A DNA stretch of 64,000 nucleotides, from assembly GCA_002099365.1 (NCBI GenBank), contig MSED01000013.1, forward strand, positions 1,550,001 to 1,614,000. The letters are read 5' to 3'. The first letter of the stretch is position 1; every line of letters begins with the position of its first letter. The DNA is from Phialophora verrucosa. Lineage: Eukaryota; Ascomycota; Eurotiomycetes; Chaetothyriales; Herpotrichiellaceae. The notes beneath the pieces were generated by a model that had not been told where the DNA came from, did not search any database, and saw only the letters and a program-made list of their open reading frames with translations. The translations under genes were made by a program, and so were the position numbers. Positions 40,001 to 50,441 of the stretch are shown piece after piece.

Positions 40001-41076
40001 ACTAATATAACACTATATAAAGTTAAGTTCTTTAAGCGGCTAATCCTTCTTATTAAACTTAAGATTATAATATAAAATATTATAAATTAGGATAAGGTTA
40101 TTAATACTACTAATTTAATCGCTATATATATATAAGCTCTTAAAAGATATAACTAAGATCTAAAAGAGGCGGCGATATATTTAAACTAAATATAAAGGTT
40201 AAGAAAGAAGTACTTTAACGAATACTATAACCTATACTTATAACTACTTAAGGAGGGTATATTAATATTAAGCTATAATATAACCGGATTAATAAATATA
40301 TTTATAGAGAAGAAGTTAATATTCCGCTAATTTAGATTATTTAAAATTATAAAGGCGAATTAAGAGAAGAGAATATATATTTTAGCGGAACTTAATAATT
40401 CTTAACTATAGAGAACTTATATAGCTAATTATCTTAAGCGATTTTACTAACACTTTAATAATTTCTTTATAGATATTAAATCTATACTTAAAGATAATCT
40501 CTAAGAAAAAGAAGTTCGCGAAGTTTTAACTTTTAATCTTTTTTATTTTATAGATATTAAAAAGTCTTTAAACGATAATAATATACCTTCTCTATAAGAG
40601 ATATCTTTATACTTATACTAAAGCTAATAGCTTAAATAAAGAGCGAAAATACTACCGCTAATAAATAAAGAACTAGTATTTATAGTAAAGATACCTTCGG
40701 TTAATAATAAAATTCGAGAATAGTATACCGGCTTAAATATATTTAAAGAGTTTATAGAGAAATAAGATAAATACTCTATTTTATACTATACTTTATTATT
40801 ATAAAGTAGTAAGAGAGGTATAGTATTACTATCGCTAGTATAGGAAAATTTAAAGTTAAATTTCTTTAGTTTATTTATAGTTTTCTTTTAGTTAGGTTAT
40901 AATAATTTAATATTTAGAGTATAGTTATAATAGGGATTTTCTTAAAATTAAGTTACTTTAGTTTATAGATCCTATTATTCTATTAATTTAAGATCTTAAA
41001 GAAGAGAGAAGCGATACTAGAGCGAAATATTATTATCTTAAGTATAATAGATATTAGAATAGATAAATAAAGCTAG

Positions 41077-41297
41077 AAAAGTTAAGCTAAAAATAATATA
41101 ATATATCTAGAGTAAAGAAAAATTAAGGTTAGCGCTAAAACCTTTAGTATTATCTTTAATTAGCTATATATACCTATATATTATATAGAGTTTCTAGGAG
41201 TATTATAATTAATTAAATATTAATATAGTTAAGGGAGATATAATATTAAACGCCCTTAATAGTAAATTAAGTACTAGTTATTAATAAGGGAAATAGA
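41077..41297 (+). repeat. Upstream ~220-bp direct repeat flanking the TIR element
   Basis: Runs from AAAAGTTAAGCTAA to GGAAATAGA and matches 41830-42049 throughout, with mainly C/T and G/A differences. Only one copy of this segment exists in element A. Confidence 0.75.
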
Positions 41298-41829
41298 TAG
41301 ACTGCAGATCGGACAGCGCTAAGATGTAACACTAAAATTACACTTAACGCGATATTTAATATTACGCGTTTAAATTAATATTTCGTGTTTCTTTTCGTGT
41401 TATTAGATATAAATAAGTATAAATATATTATATTTAATTAAATATATTATAATATATAACTATTTATTTAATTTAAGTTAATATCTAAAGATATTTAGTA
41501 TCGGGTCGGGCTTTTATTACCTATATAAATCTCTTATCGATAAGTAAAACACTTAGCGCGTTTATTACTAATATTATTACAGCTAAAACTTAAAAAGTAC
41601 TTAACGCGATATTTAAAATATTATAATTAACGCGTTATATCTCGTGTTTTTTAGTAGGATTATAGTAGTATTAGTTAAATAGAATATAAATTAAGATAAT
41701 ATATAAAATTATCTTAAGAAATAATAATAATATATATTACTTTATCCCTAAGTAAATTTTTAAGGTGTCGTACTAATAAAACCCTACACTAACGTAATTA
41801 CTGTCCGAAACTGTCCGATCTACAGTCTA
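41298..41829. mobile_element. 532-bp non-autonomous TIR element (MITE-like) inside retroelement B
   Basis: Starts TAGACTGCAGATCGGACAG and ends with its complement CTGTCCGATCTACAGTCTA, 18 of 19 positions matching. The outer TA on each side could be a TA target duplication, leaving a 17-bp TIR. The interior has repeated AACGCG and CGTGTTT words and a CGGGTCGGGC word, like the subterminal repeats of hAT-type elements. It is absent from the corresponding place in retroelement A. Less RIP-mutated at its ends than its surroundings. No coding capacity. Confidence 0.75.
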
Positions 41830-42049
41830 AAAGTTAAGCTAAGAATAATATAGTATATTTAGAGCGAAGAAAAATTAAGGTTAGCGCTAAGACTTTTAGT
41901 ACTATTTTTAATTAGCTATATATATCTATATATTATATAGAGTTTCTAAGAGTATTATAATTAGTTAAATATTAATATAATTAAGGGAGATATAATATTA
42001 AATACCTTTAATAATAAATTAAGTACTAGTTATTAATAAAGGAAATAAA
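41830..42049 (+). repeat. Downstream ~220-bp direct repeat flanking the TIR element
   Basis: Second copy of the segment at 41077-41297, starting immediately after the right TIR. Confidence 0.75.
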
Positions 42050-42599
42050 ATATTTCAATAATATTAAATAATAGATATTTTAAGTATATATAATTATAAT
42101 TAGGAGAGGTTAATAAACTAGTATTTATATAACCGCCTAATCTCTTAAATCTCTATTCTTAAGCTATTATATAGTAAATATATATTATTTAGTTTAGAGG
42201 TCTTAACGAGCCTAAAAGATAAAGGGGGTAATAAAAATATCTTATTATCTATAAATAGTAATATCTTATCTTATTATATTATTACTTAATACTAAAGAGT
42301 ATTAATTTATAATATATATTTATCCTTATTCTCTCCCTCTTAACTATTTATAAATACCTTTCTCTTTAACTTTATATCTTCCTTTCTTAATATAAACTTT
42401 AACTATTAAATAGTCCTTCTCTATTACTAGTTTAATCTTCTAAATTATTCTAAAATCTTTAAATTAATCTTTAATACCTTTATAACTATTAGCGTTTTTA
42501 TTAAGTTCGTCTTTTCTCTCTCTCTTTAATATTTTAATTACGCTATAAGCCTTATTTAACTATATACTTTATTCCTATCACCTTTTAGATTCGTCTTTA

Positions 42600-45300
42600 T
42601 AGCTTCTTACTAAAAGCCTAGACTAATCCTACCGTTAAAATATCTAAAGCTTAATATTAATTATAACTAAAGCCGCCGGTTATTTAGCTAAATCCTAATT
42701 CTATAGTTCCTACTAACTAACGATAAAAATACTAAGCTCCTAATACTTATACGGTCGATAACTAGCCTATCTTATTAGTGCGCCACCTTACCCGAACTAA
42801 AGAAGTATCTCTCGAAGTTACCGTTAAAGCTATTAATTAAGACGATCTAAACCGCGTTAATAATTTCTTTAGCTATATTAAAATTAAGTATAAAGAAATA
42901 GATAATTAATATAACGCGATAACCTAAAAGGTTTATAATTTAATAAAGTATTATAAATTTATTAAGACCGAATTTAAAAAGTATTATATATTAGTTTCCG
43001 GAAAAGAAGAGTTTAGTAAAAGATATAATTATTAAGAGGAACTTTAATTAAAATTTCTTTTAGATTATATATATATAAGCGATATTAAAATATTTATTAG
43101 TAAATATAAAGAAAAGAATATTAAGCTACTCTTAAGGGAAATTATAAAGCTACCTCTCTAGATTTTTATAGAATTCTTTAACTAACTTATTATTCTATAT
43201 AATAAAGATACTATTACTTTATTAAATTAGTACTAATATATTTAAAAGTACTTATTATATTTTAATAAGACGTCTTTAATAATACTATAAATAGCCTTAT
43301 ATAAGATAATCTATCGACTTATAAGAATTAAGAGATAGCCGAAATTAAGGCGCTACTTCTCTATTATATTATATTTAACCGCTAGCGATTTATAAATTAT
43401 TATAAATAGAGGCGCGGTTACTAATAAGACTACCTAAGACCGAAATTAAAGTAATTTTAAATAGGCTCTTATAATTAAAAGGTATAGATTAACTAAAGTA
43501 AATAGACTATATTAGGTTAGCGCTTAACCTCTTAATTATATAAACTTAATCGCTTTAAAAGGATATCTAGACGTAAAGATAGCTCTATTTATATTACCGA
43601 AGTAAATTATTAAGCTTATATTAGAGACTACTAGTTATTAGCTTATTATATATAAAAAGACTAGTAAGCTTTCTACTCTTATAATCGCGAATCTTTTAAG
43701 ATTAAGTAGGTCTATTACTACCTTAATTAAGCGACTAAATATTTAGCGAAAATAAATTAAGTAAACTAATCTGAAATCGCCTTAAACTTTAAGTCCTATA
43801 GCGCTAATTCCTATAAAGCTATAGTAAAGTATAATAATAATTAAATTAAATTTAGCTAAAATATATTAAAAAGAATTAGTTTAGCTTATAAAGCTTAGCG
43901 AACCTTATTCTATTCTCGAAAATAAAGAATAAGTAGAGTTAATAAAGAATAACTTTATTAATATCTCGAGAGTATTAAAAAGACCCCGCCTATAAATAAC
44001 GACTTCTAGCCTTAATACTTTAATATCTATATATAAATTATCTATAAAGAAGCTAAAAATCTTTAATATATTTTATAATATTAAAATTAATTAATAAACT
44101 ATAAACTAAGGAATATATATTATAAGTTCCTTTAGTATTATTCCTTTACTCGAGTTAATTATAGCTAATACTTCTTTAACGCTACTAAATCTAATCCTAA
44201 ATATCTAGCTAGCTATTTAGTTTACCTAGTTAATAATCTAGCGATATATTTATTAATAAAACTTTAAGCTATAAAAGCTATTAGTAATAAAAGAAGATAT
44301 AATATATTATTATAAATTTAGAGCTAATAAAATAATTAATATATTATTACTATTTATAAAATATATACCTAGATCCTATATAGCCGTATACCTTTATATA
44401 GCCGAGAAGAGTATTAAATTATATCTTAAAGGTTTAGAATAAATTATAATATATTATAAAGATCCGATAAAAGATCTTAACTAACTAATTAAAAGATAAG
44501 AAAAGGAATAAGGTTAGCGGCGCTATTAAGTTCTTTTTAGCTACCTTAATTATTATATAATTAATATTTTATCTTATAATCTAAAGATAGCTCGCCTTAA
44601 TCTTATTAATTCCGGATAGGTTAGTAACTTCTTTATCGAAGCTAGAATTACTTCTCGCTATAAAGAGACTTATATATAATATAAATATATTATAACTTTA
44701 TAAGCTTAGTATTCTAAAGCTAAATTAATTCTTATCTTAAAGCTAAATAAATAATTAAGTTTAAAGATTAAGAAGACGTAAATAACTATATAAAACGCCT
44801 TATTATATTTAATAATAACTTAAAAGGAGAAGGAAATTACTAGCTATTCCTTATCGCTAACGCTATAACTTAGTCCTACTTAATTATTAATTCCTTACTA
44901 ACCTAAACTTAAGGAGCTATAACTATAATAAACTTCTTTATTAAATAGCTAAATACTAAAGTCTTTAGTATTACTTTATATAAGGTAAAGCTTATTCGAA
45001 TTAATAAGGCGATACTTATAGCTATAGACTCTAAGTTATTAAGAATACTATAGCTATTATTAATATAAAGATATATAAATCTTACCGACTTTAATAGATA
45101 CTTTTAGCTGTTACTATAGATATTAGAGATTAATATAAAATTATATAAGATATTTATAAGATAATTAAATATAAAGTAAAGGCTATAGGGTTATCTCCTA
45201 AACCGAGAGTAAAAAGTCTAAAGGGATTAGAAGATAGGTAGATTAATAACTTTAGAGAGGTAATAGAGAAGCTTACGAAAGATAGTAAAATTAGTTATAA
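42600..45300 (+). pseudogene. Additional degenerate coding block downstream of pol in retroelement B
   Basis: In the plus frame beginning at 43141, several hundred bases contain only TAA and TAG stops at codons one RIP step from Gln or Trp. Other codons give a protein-like mix (for example IIKLPL-stop-IFIEFFN and KTTstopDRN). Such codon structure implies a former reading frame of several hundred residues between pol and the 3' LTR. The same block is present in element A in inverted form, so it belongs to the retroelement. Family not recognised. Confidence 0.5.
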
Positions 45301-45345
45301 GAATGCTTAAGCGAGGTTATTAAGGAGCGAGCGATAAGAGAGAGA

Positions 45346-45644
45346 TATAATAAGGCGGTAATACTTATAGCGCTAATTAGCTATATATACCTATATAATA
45401 TATAGATAAGTAACTGTACCATCTAATTTATTAAATCCTTAGCGTAAGGCTATATGCCTCCGCTATATATTATAGGTAGAGCAGTTATACGTATTCAACA
45501 TATATATATACTATAGGTAATGAAATATATAACACCATTACTTATAAAGCTATTTATTACTATATAGTATACCGAGGATAAAGAGGTAGTACCTACCGCC
45601 GTATAATCCTCCATCTAGAGGCTATAAAGCCTCACCCTAGTTCA
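45346..45644 (+). repeat. 3' LTR of retroelement B, least mutated copy (299 bp)
   Basis: Ends CTAGTTCA and keeps several CpA/TpG sites that read TpA in the other three copies (for example around 45410-45420 and 45490-45540). It is therefore the best template for the original LTR. It lies within 370 bp of the outer TIR. Confidence 0.85.
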
Positions 45645-45958
45645 CTAGTAATAGGCTCTTTTAGCTATTCTAGTAGGTATAAATTAACGGTCTATTCGAG
45701 GATAAAGCGGAAGCTATTTAAGTAGTCTTTATACGCGCGCTAAAGATGGTTTTAAACAGTAGATAAAGGTATATTAGTAATATAAGTAAAATATTAAGAG
45801 GCTCTATATAAGATTAGCGGCGGCGAGGTTAGGACAATAAAGTAAGTTATTAAAGAATTCTCTATAGTTAAAGCCGGTGAGTATACACATTTATATAGTG
45901 GAGACTAACAAATATATCTACCTCCGGACTAGATGAGAAGGGAATGTTTACCGAATAC
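45645..45958. other. Right remnant of the carrier transposon, only lightly RIP-mutated
   Basis: About 314 bp between the outer LTR and the right TIR. CpA and TpG reappear towards 45.9 kb, so the mutation load falls off towards the edge. No gene seen. Confidence 0.6.
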
Positions 45959-46014
45959 CCGAAGTGCCTGCGGTACGATAATGCCTGCCAAGTCGCGTGT
46001 CCGCATACGTTCCG
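45959..46014 (-). repeat. Right terminal inverted repeat (56 bp)
   Basis: Reverse complement of 14321-14376 with one mismatch; ends GCATACGTTCCG on the plus strand. Confidence 0.9.
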
Positions 46015-46022
46015 GACGGCCT
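46015..46022. repeat. Right target-site duplication, GACGGCCT
   Basis: Exact copy of 14313-14320, abutting the right TIR. Confidence 0.85.
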
Positions 46023-46257
46023 CAGATGCTGAAGAGTCTCGTCGCCATCCGCAGGCTATACGCTAAATCCGGACATCGAGGTCACCTGTGATCCCCTGTA
46101 TCGAAAACCTTAGGCTTTCTAGTCAACGATAATCTCCTAGTCTTCTCCCTCTCGCTTCTGAGTCCTTCTTCGGGCCACGCGCTGGACAATATCGCGGGGG
46201 CCAGACTTCACATCGGACAGCAAGAAATTTGCCATGCTGCTGGACGCTAGGAAGAGA

Positions 46258-48130
46258 TTACATCACCACCGACCGATTCACAAAGCATTCTCTGACAAAC
46301 CCCTGTGCCCACGCCAAGGTGTTCATCACCGCTTTCTGCAACTTCAATTCGTCTTCGTGGAAGAATAAGTCGCAAATGTCGTTCGAGGTCGGCCGCAGCT
46401 TTTCCCTCTCCCAAGCCACGTCGAACTTTCGTGGCAAAAACCTCATGAGAAGGTCCACTAATCGCGTGACGAACTCAGCTCCGCTATACCGTCCACGGAG
46501 CATGTGTAACAGCAGAAGCATATTAGCGAGATTTTCAGTGTCGGCGGCTCCACGTTCAACTCCCTGTTGATAGACTCTTAGGAGAAAGAAGCACAAAGGA
46601 AGAGGTATCCACGTCGCACTGATTGGTCTCGTCAGTTTACTCTAGAACCCGGATCATGGAGATCCAAGGACTTTAGATCTTACATGACCAGGGGAACCTG
46701 TTCTTTCTCCGAGTGTTTCGCTATATTGGCCGCCACTTCAGATATGCCCTGTGCGGCAGACTCCGTCTCAACCATCCGCAAAAGCACAAATCCCTCATGG
46801 TATGGATCTTGGGCGTCTTGGCCTAGTGGAGTGAGATTTAAGAGCTGGATAACCAATGCACTGGAGTTCTGGTTAGCCAAGGAGAGACAACTCAAATCAA
46901 CGTAAGAAGAGGCACTTACTGACGGAGGAATAGGGTGGTCTGATAGACCAATGTAATTTTGCTGCCATTGGGTAGTGCCCTGGCTTCCTCAACTACTCTC
47001 TCATCCCAACGACGTATGGCATTCATGATGCTGGTCAGTTCCGCAGGGTTAATCGATCCATGCTGATCTCTCAAGGCGCAGAACGTGGACATGATTTCCG
47101 CCAACTCACATGTTCGTTCAAATGCTTTGGCGACGCTGCCACGCTCCTTGGACCCGTAGTTGCTTGACAGAGTGATGCTCGCCGCGACGGAAGCCAATCG
47201 GTCGGACCCACTGCATAGTTTCTGAGATGTCCAGCTTGCCTCTGCAGGGAGTGAGTTGTAGAAGGCGAGCAAGCGTCGTCGATTCTCACAACATTTCCAC
47301 AGAAGCAATTGCCGGAGGCGTTCTCGGCCGGAGAAATTTGAGCATGTACATGCTTGCGATGCTTTCTGCAGAGCCAAATCTGCCCAGTGATGGTTGATCT
47401 CGGTCTCAAAACTATACGGACCCCAGTGACTCAGGAGCAGACAAATTTCGGCCTGGATCTTCAGCTCTCCGCCACATGACTGATGGTACAACGCCTGGTC
47501 ACTCGGTCAGTTCAGAGTGTGGTGTCCAACCAGTGAACATATCTCACCCGCGCTTGGTCAAAAAGCGCACTTTGGCCTTCATGGATGGATTTGAAGCTCG
47601 TCCTGCGAAGCTCAGCGTCGCTCAGGTGCTGTGTATCTTGAGTACGAGCAGAAAAGGTACGAGAGTGCGAGTTGACTTACCCCAAAACCGACGAACAATA
47701 CAGCAATCGTCCTCGCGTCGCGGCATGTATCTTTGCAACACAGTTGACGATGCCCACCGGCAAAATCTTCGGGGTCGAGGAACGGGGCAAGGAAATGAAA
47801 GTGATCGAAATACAATGATATCAACAAGGCCTGGGAATGCTCAGGATTAGGCCAACTCGGAAAGTACGACTTCAGCACGCAGTAGGTGATGCTGTCTTCT
47901 CTCCCTTGGTCCCGTGGTCGACAATTGAGTGAGCCCGTTTCATACCCATCTTGGTGTAGCACATCATTGTGGGTGAAATCGGGTTCGTCGACACTAGCCC
48001 AGGAACCCTCCAGTAGATCAAGGTTCAGTGGGACATGCTCTATGCCGCTGTGAGGTATGGTGGTAGCATTGGGATCGCTGGACGAGGGACTATGGGTCAA
48101 TTTCCAGGGCTCGATGCATTCACTCTCCAT
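46258..48130 (-). CDS. Fungal transcription factor (fungal_trans/PF04082-like), candidate cluster regulator
   Basis: Five exons (48130-47681, 47628-47548, 47494-46920, 46860-46684, 46618-46258) join in frame to 547 codons. Introns of 52, 53, 59 and 65 bp have GTAAG or GTGAG donors; the third has CTAAC and the fourth CTGAC before the acceptor. The protein shows the middle homology region of Zn2Cys6 regulators: LISLYFDHFHFLAPFLDPEDF, then HLSDAELRR, AEICLLLSHWGPYSFE and LLLWKCCENRRRLLAF, with an ESAAQGISEVA helix and a C-terminal ADTENLANMLLLLHML segment. I do not see a zinc cluster. In-frame stops lie just upstream of 48130, so an upstream exon with the DNA-binding domain may be missed, or the gene encodes a truncated factor. 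It diverges from the crotonase gene and borders the giant insertion. Confidence 0.8.
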
Positions 48131-48794
48131 GGCAAATGTTCAGCCTCGCTGCAGGCATCGAAGGCGATGCTGCACCCCCGCAATGCAATTATAGGGTGTG
48201 TTTTCTGTGCAACAGTGTCTAGACCTCCTGACAGCAATAATGAGTGGCAACCCCGAATTGCCGTACGGTGGCCCATGCAATGACGGGCTGATTTACTGTA
48301 GGGTCTCACGTCTGGATTTCTCCCGTGAGTTTTGTGGACTAGTCGTAGACCTAGCCACGCTGCTGCAGCGACTCGATGCACTTGACAGGACGCAATCTTT
48401 CCTGGCTTTGGTCTGTATCTACAACGAGATCGGATGACAGCAAGTGCGCACTCATTTCTCCACTCGCACATGGAACTGTGCAAGTTTTCTGATTAAATCA
48501 TTTTTGACCGTGGTATGAATCGACGAAATCGAGCTTGGTCATGTTAACCAGAACAAAGGTGCACACCCCGTGCGAAGGGAGGGCAACGGAACGCATATAT
48601 TTTTTGGGCGTTGGGAAGAGTCGGCCCGCATTCTCCGGATTGCCGATGTGGGAACGCGCTGCGGCCGCAGTGGCAATGTTGGTATTAACCGACATGACCG
48701 TCGATTCATTGGGTGCTATATTATGAGAATCAGGGGACGACTGTGGACGAGATTGCTGACAATCACCACCAAAGGAAGCACAAGACTGCCATTC
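48131..48794. other. Divergent promoter region between the regulator and the crotonase gene
   Basis: 664 bp. It may contain an unrecognised first exon of the minus-strand regulator: a Cys-rich minus-strand segment near 48160-48260 starts RRSRHCC, but the spacing is not a zinc cluster. It contains the CGG-N4-CCG motif at 48636. Confidence 0.5.
48635..48648. promoter_or_regulatory. Putative Zn2Cys6 site, CCGGATTGCCGATG
   Basis: CGG-ATTG-CCG inverted repeat 147 bp before the crotonase ATG. The 14-mer is identical to the one at 55916 and shares 11 bases with the one at 63666. CGG/CCG half-sites are the usual targets of Zn2Cys6 dimers. Confidence 0.6.
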
Positions 48795-49920
48795 ATGGAG
48801 AAAGTGCAAATACCAAAGTCGTATGACGAGGTGCAATGGGACGGACTGAAGGTCTCGACCTGGCCCCCAGGACGGCGGACGCCAACTAGGGTGATGACAA
48901 TGACCATCAATCGTCCCGAAAAGGCGAATTCTTTCACAGTCGAGATTGAAGACGCCATGATCCAGAACCTGGAATGGTTCGACCTCGACGACAGGGTGAA
49001 GAGCGTCGTGGTGACTGGGGAAGGGAGATTCTTTTGTGCTGGCGCTGATCTCGAAATTGGTCTTCATCGCGCCGAGGGTGAATCGAGAAAGGACCATCGA
49101 GATGGGTAGGATATATCATCTCCGTGAGAGGAACTTTGGCTAATGTGTGGGATGCAGAGGAGGACGTCTTTCGCTGGCGATCCACAAATGTCGCAAACCG
49201 GTCATTGCCGCCATCAATGGCTCAGCTGTAGGCGTGAGTATATCACGGAGACATGGCCCAGACACGAACATGGGAGCTGACTCGATTTGGTGTTATTGCA
49301 GATTGGAATGACCATGACTTTGCCCATGGCCATCAGAGTGGTATCGTCCACGGCCAACGTGGGATTTGTGTTTGCGAGACGCGGCGTTGTGATGGAGGCT
49401 GCATCAAGCTACTTCCTCCCACGACTGATAGGTCTATCGAATGCAGTGTTCGTACAACCACGTCCCCATAAGGCTGCTTTCGAGTGCACGTTTCGAGTGT
49501 GATGCTGATATGGTTCTTCCGCACAGGTACTTGACTACAACTGGAGCTGTTGTCTCGCCAGAGTCTTCCGTGATTCGAAATCTTTTCGCGGAGGTACTAG
49601 CCACGCCACAGGAGGTCTTCCCCCGGGCCATAGAAATTGCCACCGAGATTGCAGAGAAGACTTCCACAGTCAGCACGTATCTCATGCGAATGATGATGTG
49701 GCGAAATCCGGGCACTGCGGAAGAAACTCATCTACTCGACTCTGAAATCATGTTTCAGTTGTACGGCAAACAGGACAAAGCCGAAGGCATCAACTCGTTT
49801 TTGGAAAAACGTCCGGCCAACTTCCAGGGCAGCGTCAACAGAGACATGCCGGATTGCGTGCCTTGGTGGACTCCCGTTGACGTCCGCAAAAGGAAGGATG
49901 CAGTGTTGCCGAAATTATAG
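48795..49920 (+). CDS. Enoyl-CoA hydratase/isomerase (crotonase) family protein
   Basis: Four exons (48795-49105, 49158-49233, 49302-49447, 49527-49920) give 308 aa. Crotonase motifs follow in order: MTINRPEKANSF, VVVTGEGRFFCAGADL (first oxyanion-hole segment), then GGGRLSLAIHKCRKPVIAAI and NGSAVGIGMTMTLPMAIRV (second oxyanion-hole glycines), then FVFARRGVVMEAASSYFLPR. The Glu in MEAASS lies where many hydratases have a catalytic acid. The family hydrates, isomerises or cleaves acyl-CoA thioesters; the exact reaction is not predictable. The C-terminus VLPKL is not a clear PTS1. Introns of 52, 68 and 79 bp; the third donor is GTTCGT. First enzyme of the cluster, in line with BVMO1 downstream. 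Confidence 0.88.
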
Positions 49921-50441
49921 AGTGGTCCAATGTCGGATATTAGTCTATTGAGAAGCGAATGTCCAATTGATGCAAGGACATCCCGCACGTGAAGTTCTGC
50001 TCAGGCGAGATGGACTCTAGATGTATCGGTGCCAGTAGAAGGTCGAAAAGATATGTTCTACGTCTCATGGAGTCCTCTATGATTGCTACCAGAACTCGAA
50101 CACGTACAAATCTTCGGCCTCGCATAGAATTAAGGTTCAAATCAAACACCCCCCAACAAAAAGGAGCAGCCGAGGTAAAGCCATGCTACCTCTGAATGAG
50201 TATCACTATTTGAGCAAGTCTGTGTCCAGCAATAAGAAAACTGGACAGCCATGGGGCACCCGCATGCCTTGGGGGAGGGGGGGCAGACTCGTAGTGCCAC
50301 AGGAAAAGCCGGGTTACCGCGGTCTCATGAGCAAGTACGCCGAACTCCCGTCACTCCAGGTCAATGAAATGCAAGCCTCTTTTAACGTCCCAGTTCGAGG
50401 ATGGCGAGCAATAGGCTAGCAGTCACGGCACAGACGCAATT
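49921..50441. other. Intergenic region between the crotonase gene and BVMO1
   Basis: 521 bp with no credible gene; short frames have no features. Holds the CGG-N4-CCG motif at 50310. Confidence 0.5.
50310..50319. promoter_or_regulatory. Putative Zn2Cys6 site, CGGGTTACCG
   Basis: CGG-GTTA-CCG, same N4 spacing and similar core (RTTR) as the sites at 48636, 55917 and 63667. It is 122 bp before the BVMO1 ATG. The preceding GAAAAGCCGG is the complement of CCGGCTTTTC found in two other cluster promoters. Confidence 0.5.

Larger units (their letters stand above)
33196..45644 (+). mobile_element. RIP-degraded Ty3/gypsy-type LTR retroelement B (12.4 kb, plus strand)
   Basis: Bounded by 299-bp LTRs (33196-33494 and 45346-45644). 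A purine-rich tract (AAGAGAGAGA and neighbours, 45325-45345) immediately before the right LTR sets plus orientation. Plus-strand translation, with stops only at codons one C-to-T or G-to-A change from sense, shows reverse transcriptase (about 37.75-38.3 kb) followed by integrase (about 39.5-40.0 kb). RT before integrase is the Ty3/gypsy order. A further block with coding structure lies at 42.6-45.3 kb. A 532-bp TIR element sits at 41298-41829. No target duplication was recognised. Confidence 0.85.
14321..46014. mobile_element. 31.7-kb nested insertion: large TIR DNA transposon carrying two gypsy retroelements
   Basis: The whole AT-rich block is bounded by 56-bp terminal inverted repeats and an 8-bp direct repeat. 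Inside lie two LTR retroelements (20976-32658 minus, 33196-45644 plus). Subtracting them leaves 7,562 bp of carrier in three pieces: 14321-20975, 32659-33195 and 45645-46014. An 8-bp duplication is usual for hAT and P-like transposons, while Mutator-like elements give about 9 bp and often have long TIRs. The transposase is too mutated for me to name, so the superfamily is open. Nearly the entire interior lacks CpA and TpG and has no frame open beyond ~60 codons, as expected after RIP. The element is therefore inactive. Confidence 0.8.

Noticed and set aside
33196..45644. Target-site duplication of retroelement B
   Set aside because: The bases next to its two LTRs (TATAA on the left, CTAGT on the right) do not match even allowing RIP changes, so none is claimed.
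14321..46014. Regional centromere
   Set aside because: AT-rich, RIP-mutated gypsy blocks are typical of fungal centromeres, but this one has exact TIR and target-duplication ends and a simple two-element structure, so an insertion explains it. Chromatin data would be needed to exclude centromere function.
14321..46014. Starship-type giant cargo element
   Set aside because: Starships have a tyrosine recombinase gene near one end, short target duplications and no long TIRs. Here there are 56-bp TIRs and an 8-bp duplication, and the bulk is retroelement sequence, not cargo genes.
50183..50419. Small plus-strand gene of 78 codons before BVMO1
   Set aside because: No homology-like features. It overlaps the promoter region and the CGG-N4-CCG motif, and nothing supports translation.
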